From NCBI RefSeq assembly GCF_021184045.1, contig NZ_CP073710.1, forward strand, positions 558,001 to 622,000: a stretch of DNA of 64,000 nucleotides, in the 5' to 3' direction. The DNA is from Methanococcoides orientis. Lineage in GTDB: Archaea > Halobacteriota > Methanosarcinia > Methanosarcinales > Methanosarcinaceae. Made by a program: the position numbers and the translations under genes. Below the pieces are notes generated by a model. That model had not been told where the DNA came from and did no database searches. It saw only the letters and a program-made list of their open reading frames with translations. Below are positions 19,132-28,506 of the stretch, one piece after another; positions within the stretch are counted from its first letter, which is position 1; every line of letters starts with the position of its first letter.

Positions 19132-19887
19132 ATGAGAACAAAAAACGCTTACATCCCGCTAATTATACTGATCATACTTTCGACGATAACTGCCGGTGCT
19201 ATGATAATGAACGATACTGATAGCAGCGATAAGATAATGGTCGACGACGAAGGACTTGAAGCAGATGCTCCAACTGTTGATGGAGATATTTCCGAAAGCG
19301 ATCCGCTACAGCCTATAAAGACAATTGCTACTGTCATTGGCATCGACTCATGGGACGGAACAAAAGTCCTGCTTCTTGACCAGGACGAGAGCGACATCGG
19401 GGAAGGCTACCCATGCGACCTGTATCTGATGGTCGGAGAGGAAACAACCATCTCAGATAGTGATGGAAACGAGCTTTCAATTGATGATCTTACTGAAGGA
19501 ACAAGGGTCGAAGCACATTACGGACCAATGACAACAAGAAGCCTCCCACCACAAAGCAACGCTGTGAGTATTGTCGTACTTGATGAGAATGTACCGACCG
19601 GTCCACAGCCTGTCAAGACCACCGGAATAATCCTCGGAACTGAAGTATGGAGTGAGAACACAGTTCTACTTCTTGACCAGGATGACAGCGACATCGGAGA
19701 AGGTTATCCATGCGATATCTTTCTGGTAACAGCTCAGGAAACGGTTATCACAGACAGCAATGGGAATGAACTTACCATTGAAGATCTTACAGAAGGAACT
19801 AGGATTGAAGCTTACTACGGACCAATGGTAACAGCAAGTCTGCCGCCACAAAGTGGAACTTTGAAGATCGTGGTCTTAACAGAGTGA
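19132..19887 (+). CDS. Secreted protein with two tandem copies of one domain
   Basis: A 251-residue protein with an N-terminal signal or anchor helix (about 8-27) and two copies of an approximately 78-residue domain (about 62-150 and 162-250). Both copies share LLLDQDxSDIGEGYPCD, the pattern TDSNGNELTIEDLTEGT or its like, EAxYGPM, and SLPPQS. Each has one Cys in the same place (YPCD). The pattern looks like the small OB-type DUF3221 domain of Bacillus proteins (end motif G-V-Y-P-S-PPQ-A), but I offer that only as a hint. AGGTGA lies 5 nt before the ATG and a TATA element near 19078. It stands alone between the MoxR operon terminator and ppsA. Confidence 0.72.
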   Translation: MRTKNAYIPLIILIILSTITAGAMIMNDTDSSDKIMVDDEGLEADAPTVDGDISESDPLQPIKTIATVIGIDSWDGTKVLLLDQDESDIGEGYPCDLYLMVGEETTISDSDGNELSIDDLTEGTRVEAHYGPMTTRSLPPQSNAVSIVVLDENVPTGPQPVKTTGIILGTEVWSENTVLLLDQDDSDIGEGYPCDIFLVTAQETVITDSNGNELTIEDLTEGTRIEAYYGPMVTASLPPQSGTLKIVVLTE

Positions 19888-20079
19888 AATAAGAATAGCA
19901 ATTTCATGGTTACAAAAAGGTGATCAGCTTTTTGACCATGTCTCCTCTTTTCTGATAATTCTGATCAACCCTTGTCATTTCTACCAACTATTTTCTATTC
20001 TCCAAAAAGTCTAATACCCTTAAAAATTAATTATATTAACAGTTAAAAGAATAATTCATTCTAATAACGGGGGTTAATA

Positions 20080-22485
20080 ATGGGAGATCGTAAATACATT
20101 CGATGGTTCGAAGAGATACGTATAGAGGACATACCTTCGGTCGGAGGAAAGAACGCCTCTCTCGGTGAGATGTATCGTGAACTCACAGAGAAAGATATAA
20201 AGATACCAAACGGTTTTGCAGTTACAGCAGATGCTTACTGGCACGTCCTGGAATCTGCAGGTGTGCTGCAAGAACTTAAGGATAGTCTGGAGGGACTGGA
20301 TACAGCAGATGTAACTGACCTTGCTGAAAGAGGGAAAAAAGCAAGGAGTATAGTACTCGATGCAGGAATTCCGGATGACCTTTGGGAAGAGATCAAAGAA
20401 GCCTACGACAAACTGAGTGAAGAGTACGGAGTTGAGACCGACGTAGCAGTCCGCAGTTCTGCAACAGCAGAGGACCTTCCTGATGCTTCATTTGCAGGAC
20501 AGCAGGAAACCTACCTTAACGTGCACGGCTACCACTCTCTGAAAGATGCATGTAACCGTTGCTTTGCCTCTCTTTTCACGGACAGGGCGATCTCCTATCG
20601 TGTACATCATAAATTCGACCACTTCAAGGTCGGCTTGTCAATAGGTGTCATGAAGATGGTACGCTCAGACCTTGCATCCAGCGGTGTGATATTTACCATC
20701 GATACCGAATCCGGATTTGAAGATGTTGTCTTCATTACCGGAGCCTACGGCCTCGGTGAAAACGTCGTGCAGGGACTTGTCAACCCGGATGAGTTCTACG
20801 TTTTCAAACCGACCCTGAAAGAAGGTTACAGGCCTATCATCAAAAAGAAGCCGGGTAGCAAAGAGATAAAGATGATCTACGGGCGCGGGGATTCACGCAT
20901 ACTTACCCGTAATGTGGAAGTTCCTCTTGCAGACCGGAGGAAATTCTGCATTAACGATGAGGAGATTCTCCAGCTTGCAAAATATGCAGCCACCATCGAG
21001 GACCACTATTCCAAAAAGAAAGGTAAGGCTGTACCCATGGATATCGAGTGGGCAAAGGATGGTAACACCGATGAGTTGTTCATTGTACAGGCAAGACCTG
21101 AGACGGTCCAGTCGAGGAAGAGAAAAGATGTCCTTGAGACATACTTCCTTGATGAGCATTCGAACGTTCTTGTAAGCGGCAGAAGTGTGGGTGACAAGAT
21201 AGCTGCCGGTAAGGTCCATGTTATCGACGATGTTTCCAAGCTATCATCCTTCCAACACGGAGAGATACTGGTAGCCGATACCACAACCCCTGACTGGGAA
21301 CCTATCATGAAGCGTGCCGCTGCCATCATTACAAACAAGGGCGGAAGGACCTGCCATGCAGCTATCGTCAGCCGTGAGCTGGGAGTTCCTGCGGTCGTGG
21401 GTGCAGAGGATGCTACTGAAAAATTGAAGAACGGAATGGATGTCACTATGAGTTGTGCTGAAGGTGATATCGGTAGGGTCTACGAAGGAATACTGCCTTT
21501 CCACATCGAAACGGTTGACCTCAAGGGCTTAGGAAAAACAAAGACCGAGATGATGATGAACCTTGGTAATCCGGAAGAGGCATTTGGACTTTCCATGATA
21601 CCGAACGATGGTATCGGACTTGCAAGACTTGAGTTCATCATTACAAGTTACATCAAGGTCCACCCTATGGCACTGATCCATCCTGAAAAGATGGAAGATG
21701 AGGGTGTGCTTGAGGAAATTGAGAAACTAACCTCTGGATACAAGACCAAGGAAGATTATTTCGTGGAAAAGCTTTCCCAGGGAGTGGCGACCATTGTAGC
21801 CTCATTCTATCCGAAACCTGTGGTGGTGCGTATGAGCGACTTCAAGTCGAACGAGTATGCCAGCCTTATCGGTGGAGAATATTTCGAGTTCGAAGAGAGC
21901 AATCCGATGATAGGTTTCAGGGGTGCATCACGCTATTATGATGAGCGCTACAGGGAAGGATTCGCACTTGAGTGCAGGGCTATGAAGAAGGTCAGGGACG
22001 AGATGGGACTGACAAATCTTATCCTTATGATACCTTTCTGCAGGCGTATCGAGGAAGCGGAAAAAGTGATCGCTGAAATGAAAAAGAACGGTCTGGAAAG
22101 AGGACAGAACGGCCTGCAGGTCTATGTGATGTGCGAGATCCCGAGCAATGTGTTGTTGATAGATGAGTTCAGCAAATACTTTGATGGCTTTTCCATTGGT
22201 TCCAATGACCTCACTCAGCTGACCCTTGGAGTTGACAGGGATTCTGAGATACTGGCATCGTCCTTTGATGAAAGGGATGAGGCTGTGAAGAAGATCGTTT
22301 CCATGGCAGTGCAGGGTGCAAAAAGGAATGGTAAGCACAGCGGGATATGTGGTCAGGCGCCAAGTGATTTTCCCGAATTTGCTGAGTTCCTTGTGAGGGA
22401 AGGTATTGATTCTATTTCGCTGAATCCGGATTCTGTGATGAAGATCTCATTGAAGGTACTGGAAACCGAGAAAGAGATGGAATGA
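20080..22485 (+). CDS. ppsA: Phosphoenolpyruvate synthase
   Basis: Makes phosphoenolpyruvate, AMP and phosphate from pyruvate, ATP and water, the entry to gluconeogenesis from acetyl-CoA-derived pyruvate. The 801-residue protein has the N-terminal ATP-grasp domain (SVGGKNASLGEM; AVRSSATAEDLPDASFAGQQ), the swivelling phosphohistidine domain with GGRTCHAAIVSRELGVPAVVG (His about 426), and the C-terminal PEP/pyruvate barrel ending with GICGQAPSD, whose Cys is catalytic. The start follows GGGGG and has a TATA-like stretch near 20030. It stands alone; its product could feed the glycogen cluster further along. Confidence 0.95.
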   Translation: MGDRKYIRWFEEIRIEDIPSVGGKNASLGEMYRELTEKDIKIPNGFAVTADAYWHVLESAGVLQELKDSLEGLDTADVTDLAERGKKARSIVLDAGIPDDLWEEIKEAYDKLSEEYGVETDVAVRSSATAEDLPDASFAGQQETYLNVHGYHSLKDACNRCFASLFTDRAISYRVHHKFDHFKVGLSIGVMKMVRSDLASSGVIFTIDTESGFEDVVFITGAYGLGENVVQGLVNPDEFYVFKPTLKEGYRPIIKKKPGSKEIKMIYGRGDSRILTRNVEVPLADRRKFCINDEEILQLAKYAATIEDHYSKKKGKAVPMDIEWAKDGNTDELFIVQARPETVQSRKRKDVLETYFLDEHSNVLVSGRSVGDKIAAGKVHVIDDVSKLSSFQHGEILVADTTTPDWEPIMKRAAAIITNKGGRTCHAAIVSRELGVPAVVGAEDATEKLKNGMDVTMSCAEGDIGRVYEGILPFHIETVDLKGLGKTKTEMMMNLGNPEEAFGLSMIPNDGIGLARLEFIITSYIKVHPMALIHPEKMEDEGVLEEIEKLTSGYKTKEDYFVEKLSQGVATIVASFYPKPVVVRMSDFKSNEYASLIGGEYFEFEESNPMIGFRGASRYYDERYREGFALECRAMKKVRDEMGLTNLILMIPFCRRIEEAEKVIAEMKKNGLERGQNGLQVYVMCEIPSNVLLIDEFSKYFDGFSIGSNDLTQLTLGVDRDSEILASSFDERDEAVKKIVSMAVQGAKRNGKHSGICGQAPSDFPEFAEFLVREGIDSISLNPDSVMKISLKVLETEKEME

Positions 22486-22850
22486 AAGGCGGGCTAATGC
22501 TCTGCCCATATTTTCTTTTCAGAACTGAAAACCTCGTTTCAACGGTATTACTAGAGGATACGCTTCTTCATAAAATTCAGACTTCATTTTCCTTCAGCAT
22601 CTCTCCTTGATTCGCTTTCTATCACGTTTTTTAATGGGATTATTGCTGTAGATCTAAGTTATTCCCTGGTTAGTTCATGGTGATTTTCGAGATAATACCA
22701 CTTGTGTTTTGTTGCAAACTTGCACAGGAGACTTCTAATGATTAAATTATTAGAATGTTGACTGAATTTTAAAAAGTGATTATCTTAGGATAAATATATT
22801 TTTATATTTTATAGGAATTATATTGGCTCGTTCTATTATTGGTGACTAGT
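22486..22850 (+). promoter_or_regulatory. Intergenic region ppsA to the NosD-like gene
   Basis: These 365 bases hold no coding frame that I can support. Just after the ppsA stop GGGC (22491-22494) and GCCC (22504-22507) can pair, followed by ATATTTTCTTTTC, a weak terminator. Toward the end TAAATATATTTTTAT (about 22790-22805) is a likely TATA element for the next gene, with GGTGA 6 nt before its ATG at 22851. Confidence 0.45.
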
Positions 22851-25652
22851 ATGAAAAAAAGTATAAGATCATATATTCTGAAATCCTCTATTGTACTTTT
22901 AGTGTTGATCCTATTTCTTGGAACTGCATCAGCTGCAACAATTACGGTTGGAGAAAGTGGCAAAGATCACACTACAATAACTGATGCAGTTGCAGCTGCA
23001 AATCTTGGTGACATTATCCTCGTAAGTGATGGAATTTACAATGAAGTCGTAAATGTCAACAACCCTGTAACAATTATCTCGGAGAATGGTTCTGCAAGCA
23101 CAGTGATTCAAGCATCAGGTAACTCTGTATTTACAATAAATGCCGACAATGTCACTATTAGCGGATTTAATATTGCAGGTGCAACCAATTGGGGCGAAGC
23201 TGGCATTGAGGTATCATCAATTTCTTATTGTAATATTTCAGACAACCTTTTGACTGGCAATTATTATGCTATTTATCTTGATTCAGCAAATAACAACACT
23301 TTGACCAATAATACTGTCAGTTCCAATGATTACGGTATTTATATTACTTATTCAAGTAATTATAATACTTTGATTAACAATACTGCCAATAATAACTCTG
23401 GCACAGGTATTTTTCTTTCTTCTTCAAGTAATTATAGTACTTTTACCAACAATACTGCCAATAACAACTCTGGCGCAGGTATTTTTCTTAATTCTGCAAG
23501 TAACAATAATTTGACAAACAATACTGCCAACAACAACTTTGGTTATGGCATTTATCTTTCCTCATCAAGTAATAATATTTTGACCAACAACACGTTCAAT
23601 AACAACTCTGATATCGGTATTATTCTTGCTTATGCAAGTAATAATACACTAAATAATAATATAATGTCATCAAATACCTATAATTTTAAAGTTTATGGTG
23701 TAACTTTAGGAGATTTCCTGAATGATATAGATCAGACGAATTTTGTTGATGATAAACCGATCTATTACTGGGTCACTCGTTCAGATGAGGAAATACCTTC
23801 AGATGCAGGACTTGTATGTGTGGTAAACTCCACAAACATCACTGTCAGAGATCTTGAATTGACCAATGGGTTTGATGGTGTTCTGTTTGCATATACCAGT
23901 AATTCAATAATACAAAACGTCACAGTATCAGAAAATAATCGTGGTGTACATATTCAATCTTCAAGCTTTAATGTTCTTGATGATATCACTGTCATTAATA
24001 ACAAAGTCGGTCTTAGTCTTAATTCTGCAAATAATAACATTTTGACCAACAATACTGCCAGTAATAACTCTTATGACGCTTTTTCTCTTTCTTCTTCAAA
24101 TAATAATATTTTGACCAACAATACTGCCAGTAACAACTCTCGTTACGGCATTTACCTTTCCTCTTCAAGTACTAATACTTTGACCAATAATACTTTCAGT
24201 AACAACTCTGATACCGGTATTTATCTGAATTCTAAAAATAACTATAATACTTTAACCAACAATACTGCCAGTAACAACTCTCGTTACGGCATTTTTCTTT
24301 CCTCTTCAAGTAATAATACTTTGACCAACAATACTTTCAGTAACAACTCTGATACCGGTATTTATCTTGGTGGTGCAAATAATAACATTTTGACCAACAA
24401 TACTTTCAGTAACAACTCTGATACCGGTATTTATCTTTATTTTTCAAATAACTATAATACATTTGCTAACAATACCGTCAGTTCCAACGATTACGGAATT
24501 AATCTCTTTTTTAAAAATAACTATAATAATTTTGCCAACAATACCGCAATAGGCAACAATGTTTGCGATTTACTGTCAAATTGTGAAAACACTTTACTGT
24601 CAAATTATGAAAACACAGTAGAAAATCTTATGGTAACACATAATTCATCAGCTATATCACTGTTAACTGATACAAGTGAGATTTCAGTAGTTGGGGATGA
24701 AACTCATTCCATAGTTCCAGCTGATAAAACTAATGTCAATGGATATGTTGATATTGTCCATTCGTCCGGAGTGTGTTTAAACGTTACATTCTCTTATGAT
24801 GATTCGGGAATGAGCAGCATCCGGGAAGCTTCCGTCGAATTGTTCCGTTTGAATGGTACCGAATGGGTGGAAGTTCCAAATGCTTCATTAAACACAAGCG
24901 AGAACTATGTTTCTATAAATCTCTCTGAATTCGGAACATTCGGTCTCTTTTCTGATCCGGAAATTCCCAGCCCTTCAGATCCGTCTGATTCATCTGAAAA
25001 ACGTGACAGTTCTGTGGCCAGAAGAATTATTTCAGAAGGAACAACCCAACAGTTGCTTTTAGATGAGGATGGAGAAATAATGGGCGATACCGTTGTAAAA
25101 TCATCAGATTCAAAAGCAACAGCTACCCTTTTTAAGGGAACTGTAGCTCTTTCTTCTTCCGGAGATCCTCTGAATAAAGTTATGATCACCATGCCGTTAT
25201 CCCTGCCGGCAGATGTTCCTAAAGATGTGACCTACTCCGGTCTTTACTACGACTTCGAACCCTCAGGATCCACTTTCAACAAGGACGTTATGATCACCAT
25301 GGATTTCGATCCGAAAGAATTTGAAAGTACAATTCCGACGATCTACACCTACACATCCGAAGACGGATGGGTTGCACTGGACACGGCGGTTGATAGGGAA
25401 AATGGCAGGGCGACAGCGATGGTGTGTGAGTTTTCAGTCTATGCACTGTTTGGAACCGACGTTGAAGATGTGAATGAGGTCATTGTGGCTACGCCAGCAG
25501 CAACTGATGGACCAGCCATTGTTACGGAGGAAGAAATACCGGTCAAGACTGACACTAATTCCGGCTACCTCTATTTTATTGCTGGTCTTGGAATCGTTCT
25601 GGTGCTTGGAATATTTATTCTAAGAAATCAGAAGGACGATGGAGGGCTTTAA
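22851..25652 (+). CDS. Large NosD-like parallel beta-helix surface protein
   Basis: About 933 residues: signal peptide (to about residue 30 of the chain, ending GTASA), a right-handed beta-helix domain built from many short PbH1 repeats, a beta-rich C-terminal region (about 600-890) and a C-terminal membrane helix (YLYFIAGLGIVLVLGIFIL) with a charged tail. The repeats follow the pattern NILTNNTxSNNSxxGIYLSSSS and are split into two blocks by a non-repeat stretch (about 275-345, with DQTNFVDDKPIYYW) seen in other NosD-type domains of methanogens. It is probably an S-layer-associated or cell-surface protein, with many N-glycosylation sequons (NNT, NNS). The ATG at 22851 has GGTGA at the right distance, so I prefer it to the GTG at 22839. 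Carbohydrate binding is possible but unproven. Confidence 0.8.
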   Translation: MKKSIRSYILKSSIVLLVLILFLGTASAATITVGESGKDHTTITDAVAAANLGDIILVSDGIYNEVVNVNNPVTIISENGSASTVIQASGNSVFTINADNVTISGFNIAGATNWGEAGIEVSSISYCNISDNLLTGNYYAIYLDSANNNTLTNNTVSSNDYGIYITYSSNYNTLINNTANNNSGTGIFLSSSSNYSTFTNNTANNNSGAGIFLNSASNNNLTNNTANNNFGYGIYLSSSSNNILTNNTFNNNSDIGIILAYASNNTLNNNIMSSNTYNFKVYGVTLGDFLNDIDQTNFVDDKPIYYWVTRSDEEIPSDAGLVCVVNSTNITVRDLELTNGFDGVLFAYTSNSIIQNVTVSENNRGVHIQSSSFNVLDDITVINNKVGLSLNSANNNILTNNTASNNSYDAFSLSSSNNNILTNNTASNNSRYGIYLSSSSTNTLTNNTFSNNSDTGIYLNSKNNYNTLTNNTASNNSRYGIFLSSSSNNTLTNNTFSNNSDTGIYLGGANNNILTNNTFSNNSDTGIYLYFSNNYNTFANNTVSSNDYGINLFFKNNYNNFANNTAIGNNVCDLLSNCENTLLSNYENTVENLMVTHNSSAISLLTDTSEISVVGDETHSIVPADKTNVNGYVDIVHSSGVCLNVTFSYDDSGMSSIREASVELFRLNGTEWVEVPNASLNTSENYVSINLSEFGTFGLFSDPEIPSPSDPSDSSEKRDSSVARRIISEGTTQQLLLDEDGEIMGDTVVKSSDSKATATLFKGTVALSSSGDPLNKVMITMPLSLPADVPKDVTYSGLYYDFEPSGSTFNKDVMITMDFDPKEFESTIPTIYTYTSEDGWVALDTAVDRENGRATAMVCEFSVYALFGTDVEDVNEVIVATPAATDGPAIVTEEEIPVKTDTNSGYLYFIAGLGIVLVLGIFILRNQKDDGGL
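23270..24560 (+). repeat. Intragenic tandem repeat array, units of about 66-72 nt
   Basis: Within the NosD-like gene the DNA repeats at nucleotide level. Units contain TTGACCAACAATACT and GTAACAACTCT or close variants, with GGTATTTATCTT following. The block 24030-24450 is the most uniform, some neighbouring units differing by only a few bases; the block 23270-23660 is more diverged. The array is interrupted by a unique stretch near 23690-23990. The uniformity suggests recent unit duplication or gene conversion. It is a coding repeat, not a CRISPR. Confidence 0.75.
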
Positions 25653-25672
25653 GCCCTTCATGTTTATTTTTT
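25643..25672 (+). terminator. Intrinsic-type terminator of the NosD-like gene
   Basis: AGGGCT (25643-25648), loop TTA and AGCCCT (25652-25657) form a 6-bp stem around the TAA stop, followed by TTCATGTTTATTTTTT. It lies between this gene and the converging metX. Confidence 0.6.
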
Positions 25673-25735
25673 AACTAGCAAATAAAAATATAAATTAAAT
25701 TTGAGTTCTCATTAGAAATAAAAAAGATCAATCGA

Positions 25736-27202
25736 TCAGCCGATCAACCGGTTGATATCCTCGCTATCGATAATTCCCACGAGCCTTTTCTTCTCATCGA
25801 CCACAGGCAAAGCGGAAATGCTATGCCTTTCCATGCGTTTTGCACCGGCAACTATGGGCTCCTCAGGCATTGCCACAAGTACCTCTTTTGTCATGATATC
25901 GTCCAGATTACAGCTTTTAAGTGCAACAGCCTTTGAGATATCCCAGGACGTAACGATACCTGCGAGACAGCCTTTCTCATTGACCACCGGCAGATGTGTA
26001 AGTCCTTCCTCGAACATGACCTTTGCAGCCGTTTCTATGCTCACACCTTCTTTGATGGTGGCAACCTCTTCGGTCATGACATCGCCAACGGATGTGTGTG
26101 TCAGGAAATTGTGGACCACATAATTGATGTGACCGCTCTCGAGAAGGAAAGCATCGTGGCCATAGCTGGAGTCGATCTCCCTGTAGCTTACATCATGGTC
26201 ATTGAACAGGAGGGCCTCCACTACCTTCTTTGACTGGTATGGAGGATATAGCCAGTCCGACGTAATTGAGATAAGGAGCATCTTTGCTTTGATGTCCTTC
26301 AGACCTTCTGCAAGCGAACCGTTCTTTGAAAGATCAAAATAATCCACTGCTTTTGTCACGTAGAGATAGGAATTAGCATCAAATCTTTCAGTAAATGTTT
26401 CTCCCTGGTATTTCAGGTAGCTCTCGACCTGAAAATCATGTGACATGTCGAATTTATAATTCTCCCCTTGCTGAAGCTTCCTGCCGAATTTATCGTGCAT
26501 CGAGTCATCGCTAAGGTATGTGATATGAGCTATCATCCTGGCTGTGGCTAATCCATGCACAGGGGCCTTTCCGGAATAATAGTTACCTTCATCCCAGTCA
26601 GGATCGGAAACGATGGCATTCCTGCCAACTTCATTGAATGCTATTTGCTGAGGTGATGAAACTGCGGTGGATGCGATGACGACCGCTTTCCTTACAAGAT
26701 CCGGGTAAGCAACTGTCCACTGGAGGGTCTGCATACCACCCATGGAACCGCCTACTACAGCAAGGAGGACCTTGATCCCGAGATCTTCGACCAGCTTTTT
26801 CTGTACGTTCACCATATCTCCGATAGTTATCACCGGAAAAGTGATGCCATACGGTTTGCCCGTATCAGGATTCAGTGATGCAGGACCTGTAGTGCCCATG
26901 CAGCCACCCAGTACATTTGAACAGATCACGAAATACCTGTCAGTATCGAGTGCCTTCCCCGGACCGATGACATCTTCCCACCAGCCGGGCTTGCGGTCAT
27001 CGGGACTATGTCTGCCTGCAGCATGTGCATCACCTGTAAGGGCATGGCAGACAAGAATTGCATTACTCTTGTCCTTGTTCAGGTTACCATAGGTCTCGTA
27101 GGCGACCCTGATATCCTTCAGGGTCTGCCTGCCTTCTAAAAGGAATTCACCTTTAATTGTATGATAATTTGTTCCAACAATACCTACGGACCTTTCACTC
27201 AC
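25736..27202 (-). CDS. metX: Homoserine O-acetyltransferase with C-terminal CBS pair
   Basis: Acetylates homoserine with acetyl-CoA, activating it for sulfhydrylation to homocysteine. The 488-residue protein has an alpha/beta-hydrolase domain (about 1-365) with nucleophile Ser in GGSMGGMQ (about 157), Asp in ITSDWLYPP and His in [12 protein letters not shown], and two CBS motifs (about 372-488) joined to it, a fusion known in methanogens. The CBS pair probably senses an adenosyl ligand such as AMP or S-adenosylmethionine; which one is not shown. Its start overlaps the end of metY (27199-27202), so the two are coupled. Confidence 0.92.
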   Translation of the reverse strand: MSERSVGIVGTNYHTIKGEFLLEGRQTLKDIRVAYETYGNLNKDKSNAILVCHALTGDAHAAGRHSPDDRKPGWWEDVIGPGKALDTDRYFVICSNVLGGCMGTTGPASLNPDTGKPYGITFPVITIGDMVNVQKKLVEDLGIKVLLAVVGGSMGGMQTLQWTVAYPDLVRKAVVIASTAVSSPQQIAFNEVGRNAIVSDPDWDEGNYYSGKAPVHGLATARMIAHITYLSDDSMHDKFGRKLQQGENYKFDMSHDFQVESYLKYQGETFTERFDANSYLYVTKAVDYFDLSKNGSLAEGLKDIKAKMLLISITSDWLYPPYQSKKVVEALLFNDHDVSYREIDSSYGHDAFLLESGHINYVVHNFLTHTSVGDVMTEEVATIKEGVSIETAAKVMFEEGLTHLPVVNEKGCLAGIVTSWDISKAVALKSCNLDDIMTKEVLVAMPEEPIVAGAKRMERHSISALPVVDEKKRLVGIIDSEDINRLIG

Positions 27203-28497
27203 TTCTGTGACCTCTCTAAAGCCTGATCTATGTCAGCAATAATATCTTCTGCATTCTCAAGACCTACAGACATCCTTATGAAATCATCGGTTACACCGGT
27301 CTGCTCACGCTCTTCCTTTGTGAGCTGCTGGTGTGTTGTGGATGCCGGGTGGACGACGAGCGTCTTTGCATCACCTATGTTAGCAAGGTGGGAGAGCAGT
27401 TCCACGTTCTCGATGAACTTCCTGCCAGCTTCCAGTCCGCCCTTGACGCCGAATCCAAGAATAGCACCATAGCTTCCGTTCAGGTATTTGCCTGCAAGTT
27501 CATGGGATGGATGATCCTCAAGGCCAGGGTAGTTCACCCATTCGACCAGTGGATGGGATGCAAGGTGCTTTGCTACCTTTAGTGCATTCTCACCGTGTCT
27601 CTGTACCCTCAAAGGAAGTGTTTCCACACCCTGTATGAACTGGAATGCATTGAACGGGCTCATTGCCGGTCCAAGGTCACGCAGATGTTGTGTACGTACC
27701 CTGAGTATGAAAGCAAGATTTCCCATTCCCGGAATATCTCCGAAGGATTCCCAGAACTTAAGGCCATGATAGCTTGGGTCGGGTTCTGTGAACTCAGGGA
27801 ACTTTCCGTTGTCCCATTTGAAGTTTCCGGAATCCACGATTATACCGCCTATGGAAGTACCGTGACCTCCGAGGAACTTGGTTGCGGATAACACTACAAT
27901 GTCTGCACCATACTCTATTGGCTTTGCAATTCCTACGCCCACTGTGTTGTCCACAATTAGAGGAACGCCTGCATCGTGAGCGATCTTCGCGATCTTTTCG
28001 AGGTCTGGAACATCAAGTTTTGGATTTCCAATTATCTCTACATAGATGGCACGTGTCTTGTCGGTGATCGCCTTCTCGAACTCTTCCGGTTTCGTGGAGT
28101 CCACAAAGTTCACTTTCCTGCCGAATTTCGGGAGGGTGTGGTTGAAGAGCTGGTATGTACCACCATAGAGATTGTTGGCAGAGACGATCTCGTCACCAAG
28201 TCTTGTGACAGCTAGAACTGTTAAGGAAATGGCAGCCATTCCTGAAGCTACACCAAGTGCACCTGTACCGCCTTCGATGGCAGCCACTCTTTCTTCCAGA
28301 ACACCGGTTGTCGGGTTCATCAGACGAGTGTAGATGTTGCCGAATTCCTTCAGTGCGAAAAGGTTCGCTGCGTGGTCTGCATCTTTGAAGAGATAGGCAG
28401 CGGTCTGATAGATAGGAACAGCACGTGACCCTGTGGGGTCAGGCTGATGTCCTGCGTGTAATGATATTGTGTCCAATCCGTAATTCTTTTCAGTCAT
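27199..28497 (-). CDS. metY: O-acetylhomoserine sulfhydrylase
   Basis: PLP enzyme that makes homocysteine from O-acetylhomoserine and sulfide. The 432-residue protein is a Cys/Met-metabolism PLP family member: start [15 protein letters not shown], then [23 protein letters not shown] Lys in [15 protein letters not shown], and [12 protein letters not shown] near the end. These are the marks of MetY rather than cystathionine synthase or lyase. Ten nt separate it from pscS upstream, and it overlaps metX downstream, so all three form one operon using sulfide and acetyl-CoA. Confidence 0.92.
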   Translation of the reverse strand: MTEKNYGLDTISLHAGHQPDPTGSRAVPIYQTAAYLFKDADHAANLFALKEFGNIYTRLMNPTTGVLEERVAAIEGGTGALGVASGMAAISLTVLAVTRLGDEIVSANNLYGGTYQLFNHTLPKFGRKVNFVDSTKPEEFEKAITDKTRAIYVEIIGNPKLDVPDLEKIAKIAHDAGVPLIVDNTVGVGIAKPIEYGADIVVLSATKFLGGHGTSIGGIIVDSGNFKWDNGKFPEFTEPDPSYHGLKFWESFGDIPGMGNLAFILRVRTQHLRDLGPAMSPFNAFQFIQGVETLPLRVQRHGENALKVAKHLASHPLVEWVNYPGLEDHPSHELAGKYLNGSYGAILGFGVKGGLEAGRKFIENVELLSHLANIGDAKTLVVHPASTTHQQLTKEEREQTGVTDDFIRMSVGLENAEDIIADIDQALERSQK

Positions 28498-28506
28498 AAT
28501 AGTACC

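Noticed and set aside
23270-24560. Regular repeats with spacer-like stretches, reminiscent of a CRISPR array
   Set aside because: The units are in frame within one long gene, code a beta-helix repeat, and vary gradually; there is no constant repeat with unique spacers and no cas gene.
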